This document shows, one piece after another, positions 1 through 7,752 of a stretch of DNA of 64,000 bases. This DNA is from Oceanimonas doudoroffii (lineage in GTDB: Bacteria > Pseudomonadota > Gammaproteobacteria > Enterobacterales > Aeromonadaceae). The stretch's first letter is position 1, and every line of letters begins with the position of its first letter. The stretch spans positions 62,001 through 126,000 of the forward strand of contig NZ_NBIM01000003.1 of assembly GCF_002242685.1 (NCBI RefSeq), written 5' to 3'. The notes beneath the pieces are model-generated. The model saw only the letters and a program-made list of their open reading frames with translations, searched no databases and was not told the DNA's origin. A program made the position numbers and the translations under genes.

Positions 1-321
1 CGCCAGCGCCTGCGGGACCGCTTTGAAGAAGCCAAAATTGAACTGGACGCCCAGCGGCTGGAGCAGGAAATGGTACTGCTGGCCCAAAAGGTAGACGTGG
101 CCGAAGAACTGGACCGGCTCACCGCTCACATTGCCGAAACCCGCAAGATCCTGAAAAAGGGCGGCCCCTGCGGTCGGCGCCTGGACTTTATGATGCAGGA
201 GTTCAACCGCGAGTCGAACACGCTGGGATCAAAGTCCATCAACGCCGACATCACCGCCAGCGCAGTAGAGCTGAAGGTGCTGATTGAGCAGATGCGCGAG
301 CAGATTCAGAATATTGAGTAA
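1..321 (+). CDS. yicC: YicC family protein, C-terminal part (5' end outside window)
   Basis: The frame is open from base 1 to a TAA at 319-321, giving the last 106 residues of a YicC-family protein. The conserved C-terminal block is visible: a long charged helix (QRLEQEMVLLAQKVDVAEEL), then GRRLDFMMQEFNRESNTLGSK and a final helix ending QIQNIE. E. coli YicC has been reported to act as or with an endoribonuclease; the cell role is otherwise poorly defined. The beginning of the gene lies upstream of the window. A good intrinsic terminator follows within 30 bases, so this is the last gene of its transcript. Confidence 0.93.
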   Translation, partial: RQRLRDRFEEAKIELDAQRLEQEMVLLAQKVDVAEELDRLTAHIAETRKILKKGGPCGRRLDFMMQEFNRESNTLGSKSINADITASAVELKVLIEQMREQIQNIE

Positions 322-346
322 TACGAACCGGCCTCGAATAACTCTC

Positions 347-380
347 AAGCCTCTGTAAACAGGGGCTTTTTTGTTTTTTA
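347..380 (+). terminator. Rho-independent terminator after yicC
   Basis: A 9-bp stem (347-355 with 360-368, one G-T pair, loop TAAA) is followed directly by a T-rich tract. It closes the yicC transcript and lies just before the stop of the convergent tetR gene. Confidence 0.85.
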
Positions 381-381
381 C

Positions 382-987
382 TCAGCCCTTGCTGCCGCTT
401 GGCGCTGGCTTCAGGTTGGCAAACACATCGTCTATCAGCGCCCGTATGAGCTCATCCCCTTCGTTGGCCCTGGCATAGGCGCGCAGCCCCATCAGCTGCA
501 CCTGCAGGTAACACGCCATGCGCTCCGGGCTTTTTGCGGCGTCAACCTCACCTTCTTCCTGGGCCTGTCTCAGCACGCCGGCAAAGGCCGCTTCCACCTC
601 TTTAAGCAACCGTCTGGCCAGTGCCAGCAAATCTGCATGATCCGAGGTCAGTTCGGCGATGGTCTTGACCAGCATACACATGCCGTTGGGCGCCGTTTCT
701 CGACATTCAATCACCACCTCGGTGACAAAGCTTCGTAACCCTTCAAGGGGGGATGAGGCCCTTTCAACACAGGCCGCCAGACGGGAGCGGCTGGACCGGG
801 CGTAATGGGTCAGCGCTTCCTGAAACAGGCCTTCCTTGCTGCCAAAGCTCGCATAAATGCTGCCCGGGCGCATGTCGATGGCCGCCTGGATGGTACGCAT
901 GGAGGTGGCATGAAACCCCCTGGCCCAGAACAGCTCGGTTGCCTGCCGAATGGCCTGCGCACGGTCGTATTTTGCTTGACTTACCAT
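382..987 (-). CDS. TetR/AcrR family transcriptional regulator
   Basis: This 201-residue protein has an N-terminal TetR-type helix-turn-helix at about residues 8-55 (AIRQATELFWARGFHATSM, then GSIYASFGSKEGLFQEAL) and a helical ligand-binding domain. I start it at the ATG at 985-987, which follows a GGGGGAG ribosome site; the frame stays open another 40 codons upstream but those residues do not look TetR-like and overlap the operators. It is divergent from a glutathione S-transferase gene, and four copies of a TGAAC-N4-GTTCA dyad lie between or beside the two starts. The likely role is repression of itself and of the transferase, relieved by an unknown, perhaps electrophilic, ligand. Confidence 0.92.
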   Translation of the reverse strand: MVSQAKYDRAQAIRQATELFWARGFHATSMRTIQAAIDMRPGSIYASFGSKEGLFQEALTHYARSSRSRLAACVERASSPLEGLRSFVTEVVIECRETAPNGMCMLVKTIAELTSDHADLLALARRLLKEVEAAFAGVLRQAQEEGEVDAAKSPERMACYLQVQLMGLRAYARANEGDELIRALIDDVFANLKPAPSGSKG

Positions 988-999
988 GACTCCCCCTTT

Positions 1000-1013
1000 T
1001 GAACACATGTTCA
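1000..1013. promoter_or_regulatory. Operator copy 1, TGAAC-N4-GTTCA, next to the tetR start
   Basis: TGAACACATGTTCA lies within a longer perfect dyad (TTGAACA-CA-TGTTCAA, 999-1014), 13-27 bases upstream of the tetR ATG. It has the same half-sites as the three copies near the glutathione S-transferase promoter, so autoregulation by the TetR protein is likely. Confidence 0.7.
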
Positions 1014-1085
1014 ATGTTATCCCGTTACCACGCCCTAATCCAACCGCCATCACGCAAGTTCGCCCCAACGCTAAAACAAGGCGCC

Positions 1086-1145
1086 TGAACATCCGTTCAG
1101 ATTTCACTTGAACGATTGTTCATATCGCGCTTGAATGAGTGTTCA
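1086..1145. promoter_or_regulatory. Three phased TGAAC-N4-GTTCA operators upstream of the GST gene
   Basis: Three dyads lie at 1086-1099 (TGAACATCCGTTCA), 1109-1122 (TGAACGATTGTTCA) and 1132-1145 (TGAATGAGTGTTCA, one base off). Their centres are exactly 23 bp apart, close to two helical turns, so dimers would line up on about the same face of the DNA. The last copy ends 32 bases before the GST start codon. Confidence 0.75.
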
Positions 1146-1177
1146 AGCAGTCATCCTCCAACCATAAGGACGAAATC

Positions 1178-1876
1178 ATGATCACCTTTTATTTTCATCA
1201 CACTCCCAATCCGATGAAGGTTGCCCTGTTTCTGGAAGAGACCGGCCTACCCTACCAACTGGCTCCGGTAGATACCCTCAAGGGCGAGCAACACACACCC
1301 GCCTACCGCGCCATCAATCCCAACGGCAAGACACCGGCGATCGTGGATGACGGGCAGCGGGTGTTTGATTCCAATGCCATTCTGCTTTATCTGTCGGAAA
1401 AAAGCGGCCAGCTGGGCGCCGCCCCGGCATTGCGGGGGGAGTTACTCTCCTGGCTGATGTTCATCGCCACCGGACTGGGACCCTATTCAGGACAGTCGGT
1501 GCATTTTCGTCACGCCGCCCCGGAAAAACTGCCCTATGCCATTAATCGTTACCTGCGCGAGGCACAGCGCCACTACGAAGTGCTGAATACTCACCTGGAA
1601 GGGCGCGACTACATAGTGGGTGACGACTTCACCATCGCCGACATCGCCGCCTGGGGCTGGATCGACAAGGCCAGTGTGGTATTGGGTGAAGATGGCCTGG
1701 CTCCCTACACCAATCTGCAACGCTGGTTCAGCGCCATCGATGCCCGCCCGGCGGTGGCCAGGGCTCGTCAGCTGGCCAAACAGGCCAACTTCAAGACCGA
1801 GTTGGACGAGACCGCCCGCCGAGCCCTGTATCCACAGAATTACGCGCAGGCCGAACACGAGCAACAAGCGAAGTGA
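1178..1876 (+). CDS. Glutathione S-transferase family protein (YfcG/YghU-like)
   Basis: This 232-residue protein has a thioredoxin-like N-terminal domain (residues about 1-80, with NPNGKTPAIVDDG and the glutathione-binding FDSNAILLYLSE block) followed by an all-helical C-terminal domain containing YIVGDDFTIADIAAWGW. That order and the sequence resemble the nu-class YfcG/YghU disulfide-bond reductases. Glutathione conjugation or reduction of disulfides or peroxides in the cytoplasm is the expected activity; the substrate is unknown. The start at 1178 follows AAGGA and leaves all operators upstream; a start at 1139 would place the operator inside the gene. It is divergent from, and probably repressed by, the neighbouring TetR protein. 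Confidence 0.9.
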   Translation: MITFYFHHTPNPMKVALFLEETGLPYQLAPVDTLKGEQHTPAYRAINPNGKTPAIVDDGQRVFDSNAILLYLSEKSGQLGAAPALRGELLSWLMFIATGLGPYSGQSVHFRHAAPEKLPYAINRYLREAQRHYEVLNTHLEGRDYIVGDDFTIADIAAWGWIDKASVVLGEDGLAPYTNLQRWFSAIDARPAVARARQLAKQANFKTELDETARRALYPQNYAQAEHEQQAK

Positions 1877-1915
1877 CGAACGAACGGTAACCCCTTTCGA
1901 TCAATGAATCTGGTC

Positions 1916-1942
1916 GTGAGCCGACATTGGAGGTCGGCTCAC
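1916..1942. terminator. Perfect 10-bp hairpin after the GST gene
   Basis: GTGAGCCGAC (1916-1925) pairs perfectly with GTCGGCTCAC (1933-1942) around a 7-base loop. There is no T tract, so it may be a factor-dependent terminator or an mRNA-stabilising hairpin between the GST and glycosyltransferase genes. Confidence 0.5.
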
Positions 1943-2002
1943 GATTCAGGCATGCTAAAATGACCGGATTGTTTACGCCACTAACAATCACATGAGGTTT
2001 CC

Positions 2003-2791
2003 GTGAAGGCGCATATAGTCCTTGCCAACCGGTTGATCAGGCTTGTCGCCAACCTTACCAAGGTGCTGAGCTATGGTTTTCACTACGTTTTTCCCAACAA
2101 GCGCTTTACCCTGCCGGCGCGTTCCGCGCCATTGATAAAGGGGCCAGGCAGGCCCATTCCGCGCATCATCTGGCAGACCAATTACACCGACAAGGCCACC
2201 CTGCCGGTATACCTGAACTACCTGTTTAACCGCATCATGTCACCCACCTTTGAGTATCGCTTCATGATCACCGAAGCCCGGGCCGAGTTTATTCAGGCCC
2301 ACTACTCGCCGGAGATTTTTGCGGCCTATTCTCGGCTGCAGATCGGCGCCGCCCAGGCGGACTTCTGGCGATTGCTGGTGTTGCACAAATACGGTGGCGT
2401 TTACCTGGATATCGACGCCCACGCGGTGTGGCCGCTGGGGTATACCATTCGCTCGCATCACGACGAGCTCTATATCATTCGCAAGAACAACGAGCTGACC
2501 AACTACTTTATCGCCAGCAAGCCCGACAACCCCAACCTGGCGGCCCTGATCGATCGCGTGCTCACCAATATTCGGGAAAACACCATCACTGGCGTATACG
2601 ACATGACCGGGCCAGGGGTATTCAACCAGGTGCTGGACTACCGGCAAGTGCCCACCACCTGGTATCGCCACACCTGCAGCCAGGGCAGCTTTACCAACGA
2701 GTACTTTCAGTACATCGACAAGCCCCAGGGGAAGTGGACCAAGGAACAGCACAAGGTTGACGTGGTACGCCGGGACACACCCGATGGCTGA
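2003..2791 (+). CDS. GT32-type glycosyltransferase (Gly_transf_sug, DXD motif)
   Basis: This 262-residue protein has features of the family 32 sugar transferases: IPRIIWQTNYT near residue 53, QADFWRLLVLHKYGGVYLD, and a DXD metal/nucleotide-sugar site (D136-I-D138) followed by AVWPL. Such enzymes transfer a hexose from a nucleotide sugar, in bacteria usually onto surface polysaccharide or lipopolysaccharide. The N-terminal 30 residues are basic and moderately hydrophobic but show no clear signal peptide. The start is a GTG with GAGG upstream. No other polysaccharide genes are adjacent, so it is an isolated transferase whose acceptor cannot be deduced. Confidence 0.82.
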   Translation: MKAHIVLANRLIRLVANLTKVLSYGFHYVFPNKRFTLPARSAPLIKGPGRPIPRIIWQTNYTDKATLPVYLNYLFNRIMSPTFEYRFMITEARAEFIQAHYSPEIFAAYSRLQIGAAQADFWRLLVLHKYGGVYLDIDAHAVWPLGYTIRSHHDELYIIRKNNELTNYFIASKPDNPNLAALIDRVLTNIRENTITGVYDMTGPGVFNQVLDYRQVPTTWYRHTCSQGSFTNEYFQYIDKPQGKWTKEQHKVDVVRRDTPDG

Positions 2792-2794
2792 AGT

Positions 2795-3100
2795 TCAGCC
2801 CTCGGCCTGCCAGCCAGGCCAGCTCAGCTCCAGCTCCATGGGCGGGGCCGCCGGCGCCTGCCCCACCATTTCCTGATAGGCCGACACCTGCACCAACACG
2901 CAGCGCACCACCATCAGCGATGCCAGCCGCTGCCGAACCTGTTCAATACAGCGAAAGGACAACACTCGCCCCGCGTCACCCAGCGGGTGTCGTTCACCAT
3001 CTATCTCCGCTTCCACCGTGTACAGGCTCATGTCGTGGGAGTGAATAAAAAGGGTATCAACGGGTACCGACTGCCGCAGCAGGGTCTCGACTTGCCACAT
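2795..3100 (-). CDS. Small conserved protein, DUF6482-like
   Basis: The predicted 101-residue soluble protein has a strong AAAGGAG ribosome site before the ATG. The blocks SLYTVEAEIDGERHPL, VLSFRCIEQVRQRL and VLVQVSAYQEMVG match my memory of the DUF6482 family, short proteins of marine and pseudomonad gammaproteobacteria with no known function. It is convergent with the glycosyltransferase (3-base gap) and its promoter must lie in the 3101-3265 stretch. No catalytic motif or membrane segment is visible. Confidence 0.75.
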   Translation of the reverse strand: MWQVETLLRQSVPVDTLFIHSHDMSLYTVEAEIDGERHPLGDAGRVLSFRCIEQVRQRLASLMVVRCVLVQVSAYQEMVGQAPAAPPMELELSWPGWQAEG

Positions 3101-3420
3101 GGTTCCGCTCCTTTATTTCAACTTTTTTAAGGCCGAACATGCAGACCGGTACCGACCAGAAATGCTTGCGTCACCGCACAATCACCAAAAATAACTCGGA
3201 AATTACGAAGTTTCCGGCAGGAAAAAACTGATAGAGCCGAAGCGAGCTGCTGATCATAATGAAATCTGCGTGGAGGGCACTTCCGCAGCAAGCTATAGTT
3301 ACTTTTTGACTGGCCGTCGCATTTGCAACGGCCATTTTTTTATTTCCGGCTTTCTGGTAGGATTGGCCGCCCCTGATCCCGGCTGGCGGCTCGGGACGTA
3401 TCACGAACGGGCAGAACACT
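3101..3420. other. Gene-free stretch between the DUF6482-like gene and gmk
   Basis: No convincing protein gene lies here. It should hold the promoter of the minus-strand small gene at its left end and that of gmk at its right end. In between is a plus-strand intrinsic terminator (3311-3341) with no annotated gene feeding it; see the candidate RNA at 3266-3341. Confidence 0.6.
3266..3341 (+). ncRNA. Candidate small RNA or gmk leader ending in an intrinsic terminator
   Basis: A -10-like CATAAT at 3255-3260 is followed by a potential RNA of about 75 nt. It would fold into a first hairpin (CTGCG-t-GGA, 3266-3274, with TTCCGCAG, 3281-3288), a U-rich linker and a second hairpin (TGGCCGT, 3311-3317, with ACGGCCA, 3328-3334, extended by an inner GC/GC) followed by seven Ts. 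This hairpin-linker-terminator layout is typical of Hfq-bound small RNAs. No convincing -35 is visible. It could instead be an attenuator in the gmk leader. Confidence 0.33.
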
Positions 3421-4050
3421 ATGGCGCACATCGGTACCCTATTCATTATTTCCTCTCCCAGTGGCGCGGGCAAATCCAGCCTGATCCAGGCCCTGCTTGA
3501 CCGCCCCAGCACCGATGGCCGGTTGCAGGTTTCCGTGTCGCATACCACCCGCAGCGCCCGTCCGGGCGAAGAGCACGGCGTGCATTATCACTTCGTCGAC
3601 AAACCCGAGTTCAAGGCCCTGATTAACCGGGGGGCCTTTTACGAATGGGCCGAAGTGTTCGGCAACTATTACGGCACCTCCCGAGAGTGGATTGATCAAC
3701 AGCTGGCCCAGGGGATCGACATTCTGCTCGATATCGACTGGCAGGGTGCCCGCCAGATTCGGGAGCAATCTCCCAGCGCCAAGTCCATCTTTATTCTGCC
3801 GCCCAGCCGGGAAGAGCTGGAACGCCGGCTCAATGCCCGCCAGCAGGACAGCGCCGAAGTCATACAGGGACGCATGGCCAAGGCGGTGTCGGAAATGTCC
3901 CACTACGACGAGTACGATTATCTGCTGGTCAACGACACCTTTGAGCATGCGCTCAACCAGCTCAGCGCCATTATCGAGGCCGAGCGCGCCAATACCGCCA
4001 AACAGGCGGTCCGCTACCAGGACTTGCTTTCCCGGCTACTGGCGGAATAA
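3421..4050 (+). CDS. gmk: Guanylate kinase
   Basis: Converts GMP plus ATP to GDP plus ADP in the cytoplasm, supplying guanine nucleotides for nucleic acid synthesis and for (p)ppGpp. The 209-residue length is normal for the family. The P-loop [11 protein letters not shown] lies at residues 11-21, followed by the GMP-binding blocks [20 protein letters not shown] and [13 protein letters not shown], and [10 protein letters not shown]. It is the first gene of a gmk-rpoZ-spoT block found in many gammaproteobacteria, linking the GMP kinase to ppGpp metabolism. The ATG at 3421 fits the usual family N-terminus. Confidence 0.98.
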   Translation: MAHIGTLFIISSPSGAGKSSLIQALLDRPSTDGRLQVSVSHTTRSARPGEEHGVHYHFVDKPEFKALINRGAFYEWAEVFGNYYGTSREWIDQQLAQGIDILLDIDWQGARQIREQSPSAKSIFILPPSREELERRLNARQQDSAEVIQGRMAKAVSEMSHYDEYDYLLVNDTFEHALNQLSAIIEAERANTAKQAVRYQDLLSRLLAE

Positions 4051-4099
4051 GCTAATATCCATTAGAATTTTGCACCTTTTTTAGTCATTGGAGTCTGTT

Positions 4100-4375
4100 A
4101 TGGCCCGCGTTACCGTTGAAGATGCCGTAGAACAGGTTGGCAACCGTTTTGATCTGGTGCTGGTTGCAGCCCGCCGCGCCCGCCAGCTGGCTACCCAGGG
4201 CAAAGATGCCCTGGTAGAAGAAGAGAACGACAAGCCCACCGTTATCGCCCTGCGCGAAATCGAAGAAGGCCTGGTCAACCATGCCGTAATGGATGCCCAG
4301 GATCGTCAGGAACAGCAGGAGCTGGAAGCCGCCGAACTGGCCGCCGTGGCCGCCATTACCGAAGGTCGCGGCTGA
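4100..4375 (+). CDS. rpoZ: DNA-directed RNA polymerase omega subunit
   Basis: The 91-residue protein begins [20 protein letters not shown] and contains [16 protein letters not shown] and [13 protein letters not shown], the standard RpoZ sequence. Omega helps fold and assemble the beta-prime subunit and forms one of the ppGpp sites of RNA polymerase. The start at 4100 matches the family; an in-frame ATG at 4088 would add four residues not usual for it. It follows gmk by 49 bases and is followed by a terminator-like hairpin before spoT. Confidence 0.98.
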   Translation: MARVTVEDAVEQVGNRFDLVLVAARRARQLATQGKDALVEEENDKPTVIALREIEEGLVNHAVMDAQDRQEQQELEAAELAAVAAITEGRG

Positions 4376-4397
4376 TCCTTCTCGGCCCTGGCCGACG

Positions 4398-4426
4398 GGG
4401 CCCGCCTGGCGGGCCCACTGCTTTTT
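4398..4426 (+). terminator. GC-rich terminator-like hairpin between rpoZ and spoT
   Basis: GGGCCCGC (4398-4405) pairs perfectly with GCGGGCCC (4409-4416), and five Ts follow after five bases. It probably lowers read-through from gmk-rpoZ into spoT rather than stopping it, since spoT has only about 40 bases more before its start. Confidence 0.6.
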
Positions 4427-4463
4427 ATCGCGTGTTAACGGCATTCTCTGTCGGGGTATTTCC

Positions 4464-6572
4464 TTGTATCTGTTCGAACCGCTGAAAGAACTCGCTGTCA
4501 CCTATCTGCCCCCGGAGCAGATGGCGCAACTCAAGGCCGCCTACATCGTCGCCCGCGATGCCCATCAGGGGCAAACCCGCTCCAGCGGCGAACCCTACAT
4601 TACCCACCCCGTTGCCGTTGCCCGCATTCTGTGCGAGATGCGCCTGGATCAGGAAACCCTGATGGCGGCGCTGCTGCACGACACCATTGAAGACACCCCG
4701 GTGACCCGGGAGATGCTCGACGAGCAGTTTGGCAGTGCCGTGGCCGAGCTGGTGGAAGGGGTCTCCAAACTCGACAAGCTCAAGTTCCGCAACCGCAAGG
4801 AAGCCCAGACCGAAAACTTCCGCAAGATGGTGCTGGCCATGACCCAGGATATTCGGGTCATTCTGATCAAGCTGGCCGACCGCACCCACAACATGCGCAC
4901 CCTGGGGGCGCTGCGCCCGGACAAGCGCCGGCGCATCGCCCGGGAAACCCTGGAAATCTACGCCCCCATCGCCAATCGCCTGGGCATTCACAGCATCAAG
5001 AACGAGCTGGAAGAGCTGGGATTGGAAGCCCTCTATCCCATGCGTACCCGGGTACTGCGGGAGTCGGTGCGCCGGGCCCGAGGCAATCGCCGCGAGATCA
5101 TCGAGTCGATTCTGGCCGAGATTCAGGGACGACTGGACGACGCCCACATCGAGGCCCAGGTCAAGGGCCGGGAAAAGAACCTGTTCTCCATCTACAACAA
5201 GATGGTGAAAAAAGAGCTGCAGTTCCACGAGGTAATGGACATCTATGCCTTTCGCGTGATCGTGAAGGACATCGACACCTGCTACCGCGTGCTGGGGCAG
5301 ATGCATACCCTGTTCAAGCCCCGCCCGGGCCGGTTCAAGGACTATATCGCCATTCCCAAGACCAACGGCTATCAGTCGCTGCACACCTCCCTGGTGGGCC
5401 CCCACGGGGTGCCGGTGGAGGTGCAGATCCGCACCGAATACATGGATCAGATGGCCGACAAGGGTGTGGCCGCGCACTGGGCCTACAAACAGGACGGCGA
5501 AGCCTCAGGCACCACCGCCCAGGTGCGGGCCCAGCGCTGGATGCAGAGCCTGCTGGAGCTGCAGCAGAGTGCCGGCTCGTCCTTTGAGTTTATCGAAGGG
5601 GTCAAAACCGACCTGTTCCCCGACGAAATCTACGTGTTCACTCCGGAAGGCCGCATACTGGAGCTGCCCACCGGCGCCACCGCCGTCGATTTCGCCTATG
5701 CCGTGCACACCGACATCGGCCACGCCTGCGTCGGCGCCCGGGTGGATCGCCAGCCCTATCCGCTGAGCCAGCCGCTGCACTCGGGCCAGACCGTGGAAAT
5801 CATTACCGCCCCCAGCGCCCGCCCCAACGCCGCCTGGCTCAACTTTGTGGTTACCTCGCGAGCACGCACCAAGATTCGGCAGTTCCTCAAGAACCTGCGC
5901 ACCGAGGAGTCGGTCATGCTGGGCCGGCGCCTGCTCAATCACGCCCTGGGAGCCAAGAACCTGGAAGACATTCCAGTAGAACGGGTCGAACAGGTGCTGA
6001 AAGACACCAAACACGGCTCCATTCATAACCTCCTGGCCGACATTGGCCTGGGCAACGCCATGAGCGTGGTGGTGGCCCGCCGGCTGCTGGACGACACTCC
6101 GAGAGAGCGTCAGAAGACGGTGAAGAAAATGCCCATTCGCGGCGCCGACGACATGTTGCTCAACTTTGCCAACTGCTGCCGGCCCATTCCCGGAGATCCC
6201 ATCGTGGCCCACATCAGCCCGGGCCGGGGCCTGGTGGTACACCTGGAGTCGTGCAAGAACATTCGCGGCTATGGCAAGGAGCCCGACAAGTACCTGGCGG
6301 TACAGTGGGACATGGAGCAGGACTTCGACTACGAATTCAAAACCGAAATCGCCATCGAAATCGTCAACCACCAGGGCGCCCTGGCGGAGCTGGCCAATGT
6401 GATTGCCGCGACCGGTGCCAACATTCACAGCATTGCCACCGAAGAAAAAGACGGCCGGGTGTATGTGGTCGACCTGCTGATCACCACTCGCAGCCGCATT
6501 CACCTGGCCAACATCATGCGCAAGATTCGTGTCACCCCCAATGTGCTCAAGGTGTATCGCCAGCGTAAATGA
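4464..6572 (+). CDS. spoT: Bifunctional (p)ppGpp synthetase/hydrolase SpoT (TTG start)
   Basis: SpoT makes and degrades the alarmone (p)ppGpp during starvation. Reading from the TTG at 4464 gives a protein starting MYLFEPLKELAVTYLPPEQ, collinear with E. coli SpoT and exactly 702 residues long. Domains in order: HD hydrolase (LLHDTIEDT with H72-D73), synthetase (FKDYIAIPKTNGYQSLHTSL), TGS (about 390-450), helical/zinc-finger-like region with NCCRPIPGD, and C-terminal ACT (about 625-702). The intact HD site argues for active hydrolase; the synthetase is weak in relatives. The frame stays open to 4293, but that extension overlaps rpoZ and lacks family similarity. Unlike E. coli, trmH does not follow. 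Confidence 0.97.
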   Translation: MYLFEPLKELAVTYLPPEQMAQLKAAYIVARDAHQGQTRSSGEPYITHPVAVARILCEMRLDQETLMAALLHDTIEDTPVTREMLDEQFGSAVAELVEGVSKLDKLKFRNRKEAQTENFRKMVLAMTQDIRVILIKLADRTHNMRTLGALRPDKRRRIARETLEIYAPIANRLGIHSIKNELEELGLEALYPMRTRVLRESVRRARGNRREIIESILAEIQGRLDDAHIEAQVKGREKNLFSIYNKMVKKELQFHEVMDIYAFRVIVKDIDTCYRVLGQMHTLFKPRPGRFKDYIAIPKTNGYQSLHTSLVGPHGVPVEVQIRTEYMDQMADKGVAAHWAYKQDGEASGTTAQVRAQRWMQSLLELQQSAGSSFEFIEGVKTDLFPDEIYVFTPEGRILELPTGATAVDFAYAVHTDIGHACVGARVDRQPYPLSQPLHSGQTVEIITAPSARPNAAWLNFVVTSRARTKIRQFLKNLRTEESVMLGRRLLNHALGAKNLEDIPVERVEQVLKDTKHGSIHNLLADIGLGNAMSVVVARRLLDDTPRERQKTVKKMPIRGADDMLLNFANCCRPIPGDPIVAHISPGRGLVVHLESCKNIRGYGKEPDKYLAVQWDMEQDFDYEFKTEIAIEIVNHQGALAELANVIAATGANIHSIATEEKDGRVYVVDLLITTRSRIHLANIMRKIRVTPNVLKVYRQRK

Positions 6573-6587
6573 TCTGATGAAGGGTAA

Positions 6588-6630
6588 GGAGTGAGGGGTG
6601 AGGAGAAACGGCCCCCTCACACCTCACTCC
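6588..6630. repeat. Long imperfect hairpin after spoT
   Basis: GGAGTGAGGGGTGAG (6588-6602) pairs with CTCACACCTCACTCC (6616-6630), 14 of 15 positions, around a 13-base loop. There is no T tract. The GTGAGG-type repeats look like a short intergenic repetitive element, perhaps acting as terminator or 3' stabiliser for spoT. Confidence 0.5.
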
Positions 6631-6694
6631 TCACACGAAGTCTTTCACGCTACACTGGGGCTATGCCGTCATTCATAACCGATCGGAGCCCTCC

Positions 6695-7735
6695 ATGCTC
6701 TCCCGCCTGCTGCTGCTGGGGATCTGCCTTGCCATGAACACCGCCATTGCCCAAACGCCGCGCCTGACCACCGAAGCCGAGCTGAGCATGCTGGGTCTGA
6801 GTGGCCTGCAGCAATACTGGCAGACCCACGCCACCGAAGGCCGCTTCACCGGCCATCATGACCTCTCCCTGCCCTGGGCCGCCCTGCGCGATTCGGAACA
6901 CGGCAGCACCCTGGTGCTGATCAACGGCCGCACCGAGTCCTACCTCAAATACCAGGAACTGGCACGGGATCTGTTTGAAAACGGCTATAACGTCTACCTC
7001 TATGATCACCGGGGTCAGGGCCTGGCACCTCGGCTCACCGACGATCCACTGATGGGTCATGTGGCCGACTTTGACGATTATGTGCAGGATCTGGAGCTGT
7101 TCATGCGGCAGGTGGTGTTGCCCGCGGGCCCACAGCCGGTGTATCTGCTGGCCCACTCCATGGGGGGTACCATAGCGGCGCTGTGGCTGAGCAAAACCAG
7201 TGTGCAGGTGCAGGCGGCGGCGCTGTCTTCTCCCATGATGGGCATTTATCTCGGTCCCCTGCCCCGCTGGCTGGCCGACGGCTTGGTCTCGGTGCTGGGT
7301 ACCGGCTGCCGCTGGCTCGGCCGCGATGTCTGCTATGCCCCCGGTCAGGGTGGCTATGAGGAAACGCCCTTTGCCGACAATGAGCTTACCCACAGCGAAG
7401 TACGCTACCAACTGTTTCGCGAGCTGTACCGGGACCGCCCTGAGCTGCAACTGGGCGGGGTCAGTCTGCAATGGCTGGAGGAGAGCCTGGCCGCCGGTGA
7501 CCGCACCATCGCCCGCGCCCGCCAGATAACCACCCCGCTGCTGGTGCTGCAATCCAGCCAAGACGTGGTGGTGAGCAACGAGGCCCAGGACGCCTTTTGC
7601 CAAGCCCTGCGCCACTGTGACGGCGGTGGTCCCAAACGCATCAAGGGTGCCGCCCACGAGCTCTTTCTTGAGCAGGACAAATACCGCAACCGCGCACTAA
7701 AGGCGGTGCTGGCTTTTTTTGAACAACACCCCTGA
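6695..7735 (+). CDS. pldB: Lysophospholipase L2-like alpha/beta hydrolase
   Basis: This 346-residue alpha/beta hydrolase has the nucleophile elbow LLAHSMGG (Ser155), an early YLYDHRGQG block, a late acid region LQSSQDVVVSNEAQ and the catalytic His in KGAAHELFLE. PldB family members release fatty acids from lysophospholipids. The N-terminus (MLSRLLLLGICLAMNTAIAQ) looks like a cleavable signal peptide, so this version is probably periplasmic. It is followed after 17 bases by yigL, the same pair as in E. coli, which supports the assignment. Acyl-chain substrate is not provable from sequence. Confidence 0.85.
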   Translation: MLSRLLLLGICLAMNTAIAQTPRLTTEAELSMLGLSGLQQYWQTHATEGRFTGHHDLSLPWAALRDSEHGSTLVLINGRTESYLKYQELARDLFENGYNVYLYDHRGQGLAPRLTDDPLMGHVADFDDYVQDLELFMRQVVLPAGPQPVYLLAHSMGGTIAALWLSKTSVQVQAAALSSPMMGIYLGPLPRWLADGLVSVLGTGCRWLGRDVCYAPGQGGYEETPFADNELTHSEVRYQLFRELYRDRPELQLGGVSLQWLEESLAAGDRTIARARQITTPLLVLQSSQDVVVSNEAQDAFCQALRHCDGGGPKRIKGAAHELFLEQDKYRNRALKAVLAFFEQHP

Positions 7736-7752
7736 ACCACGGAAAACCAGCC

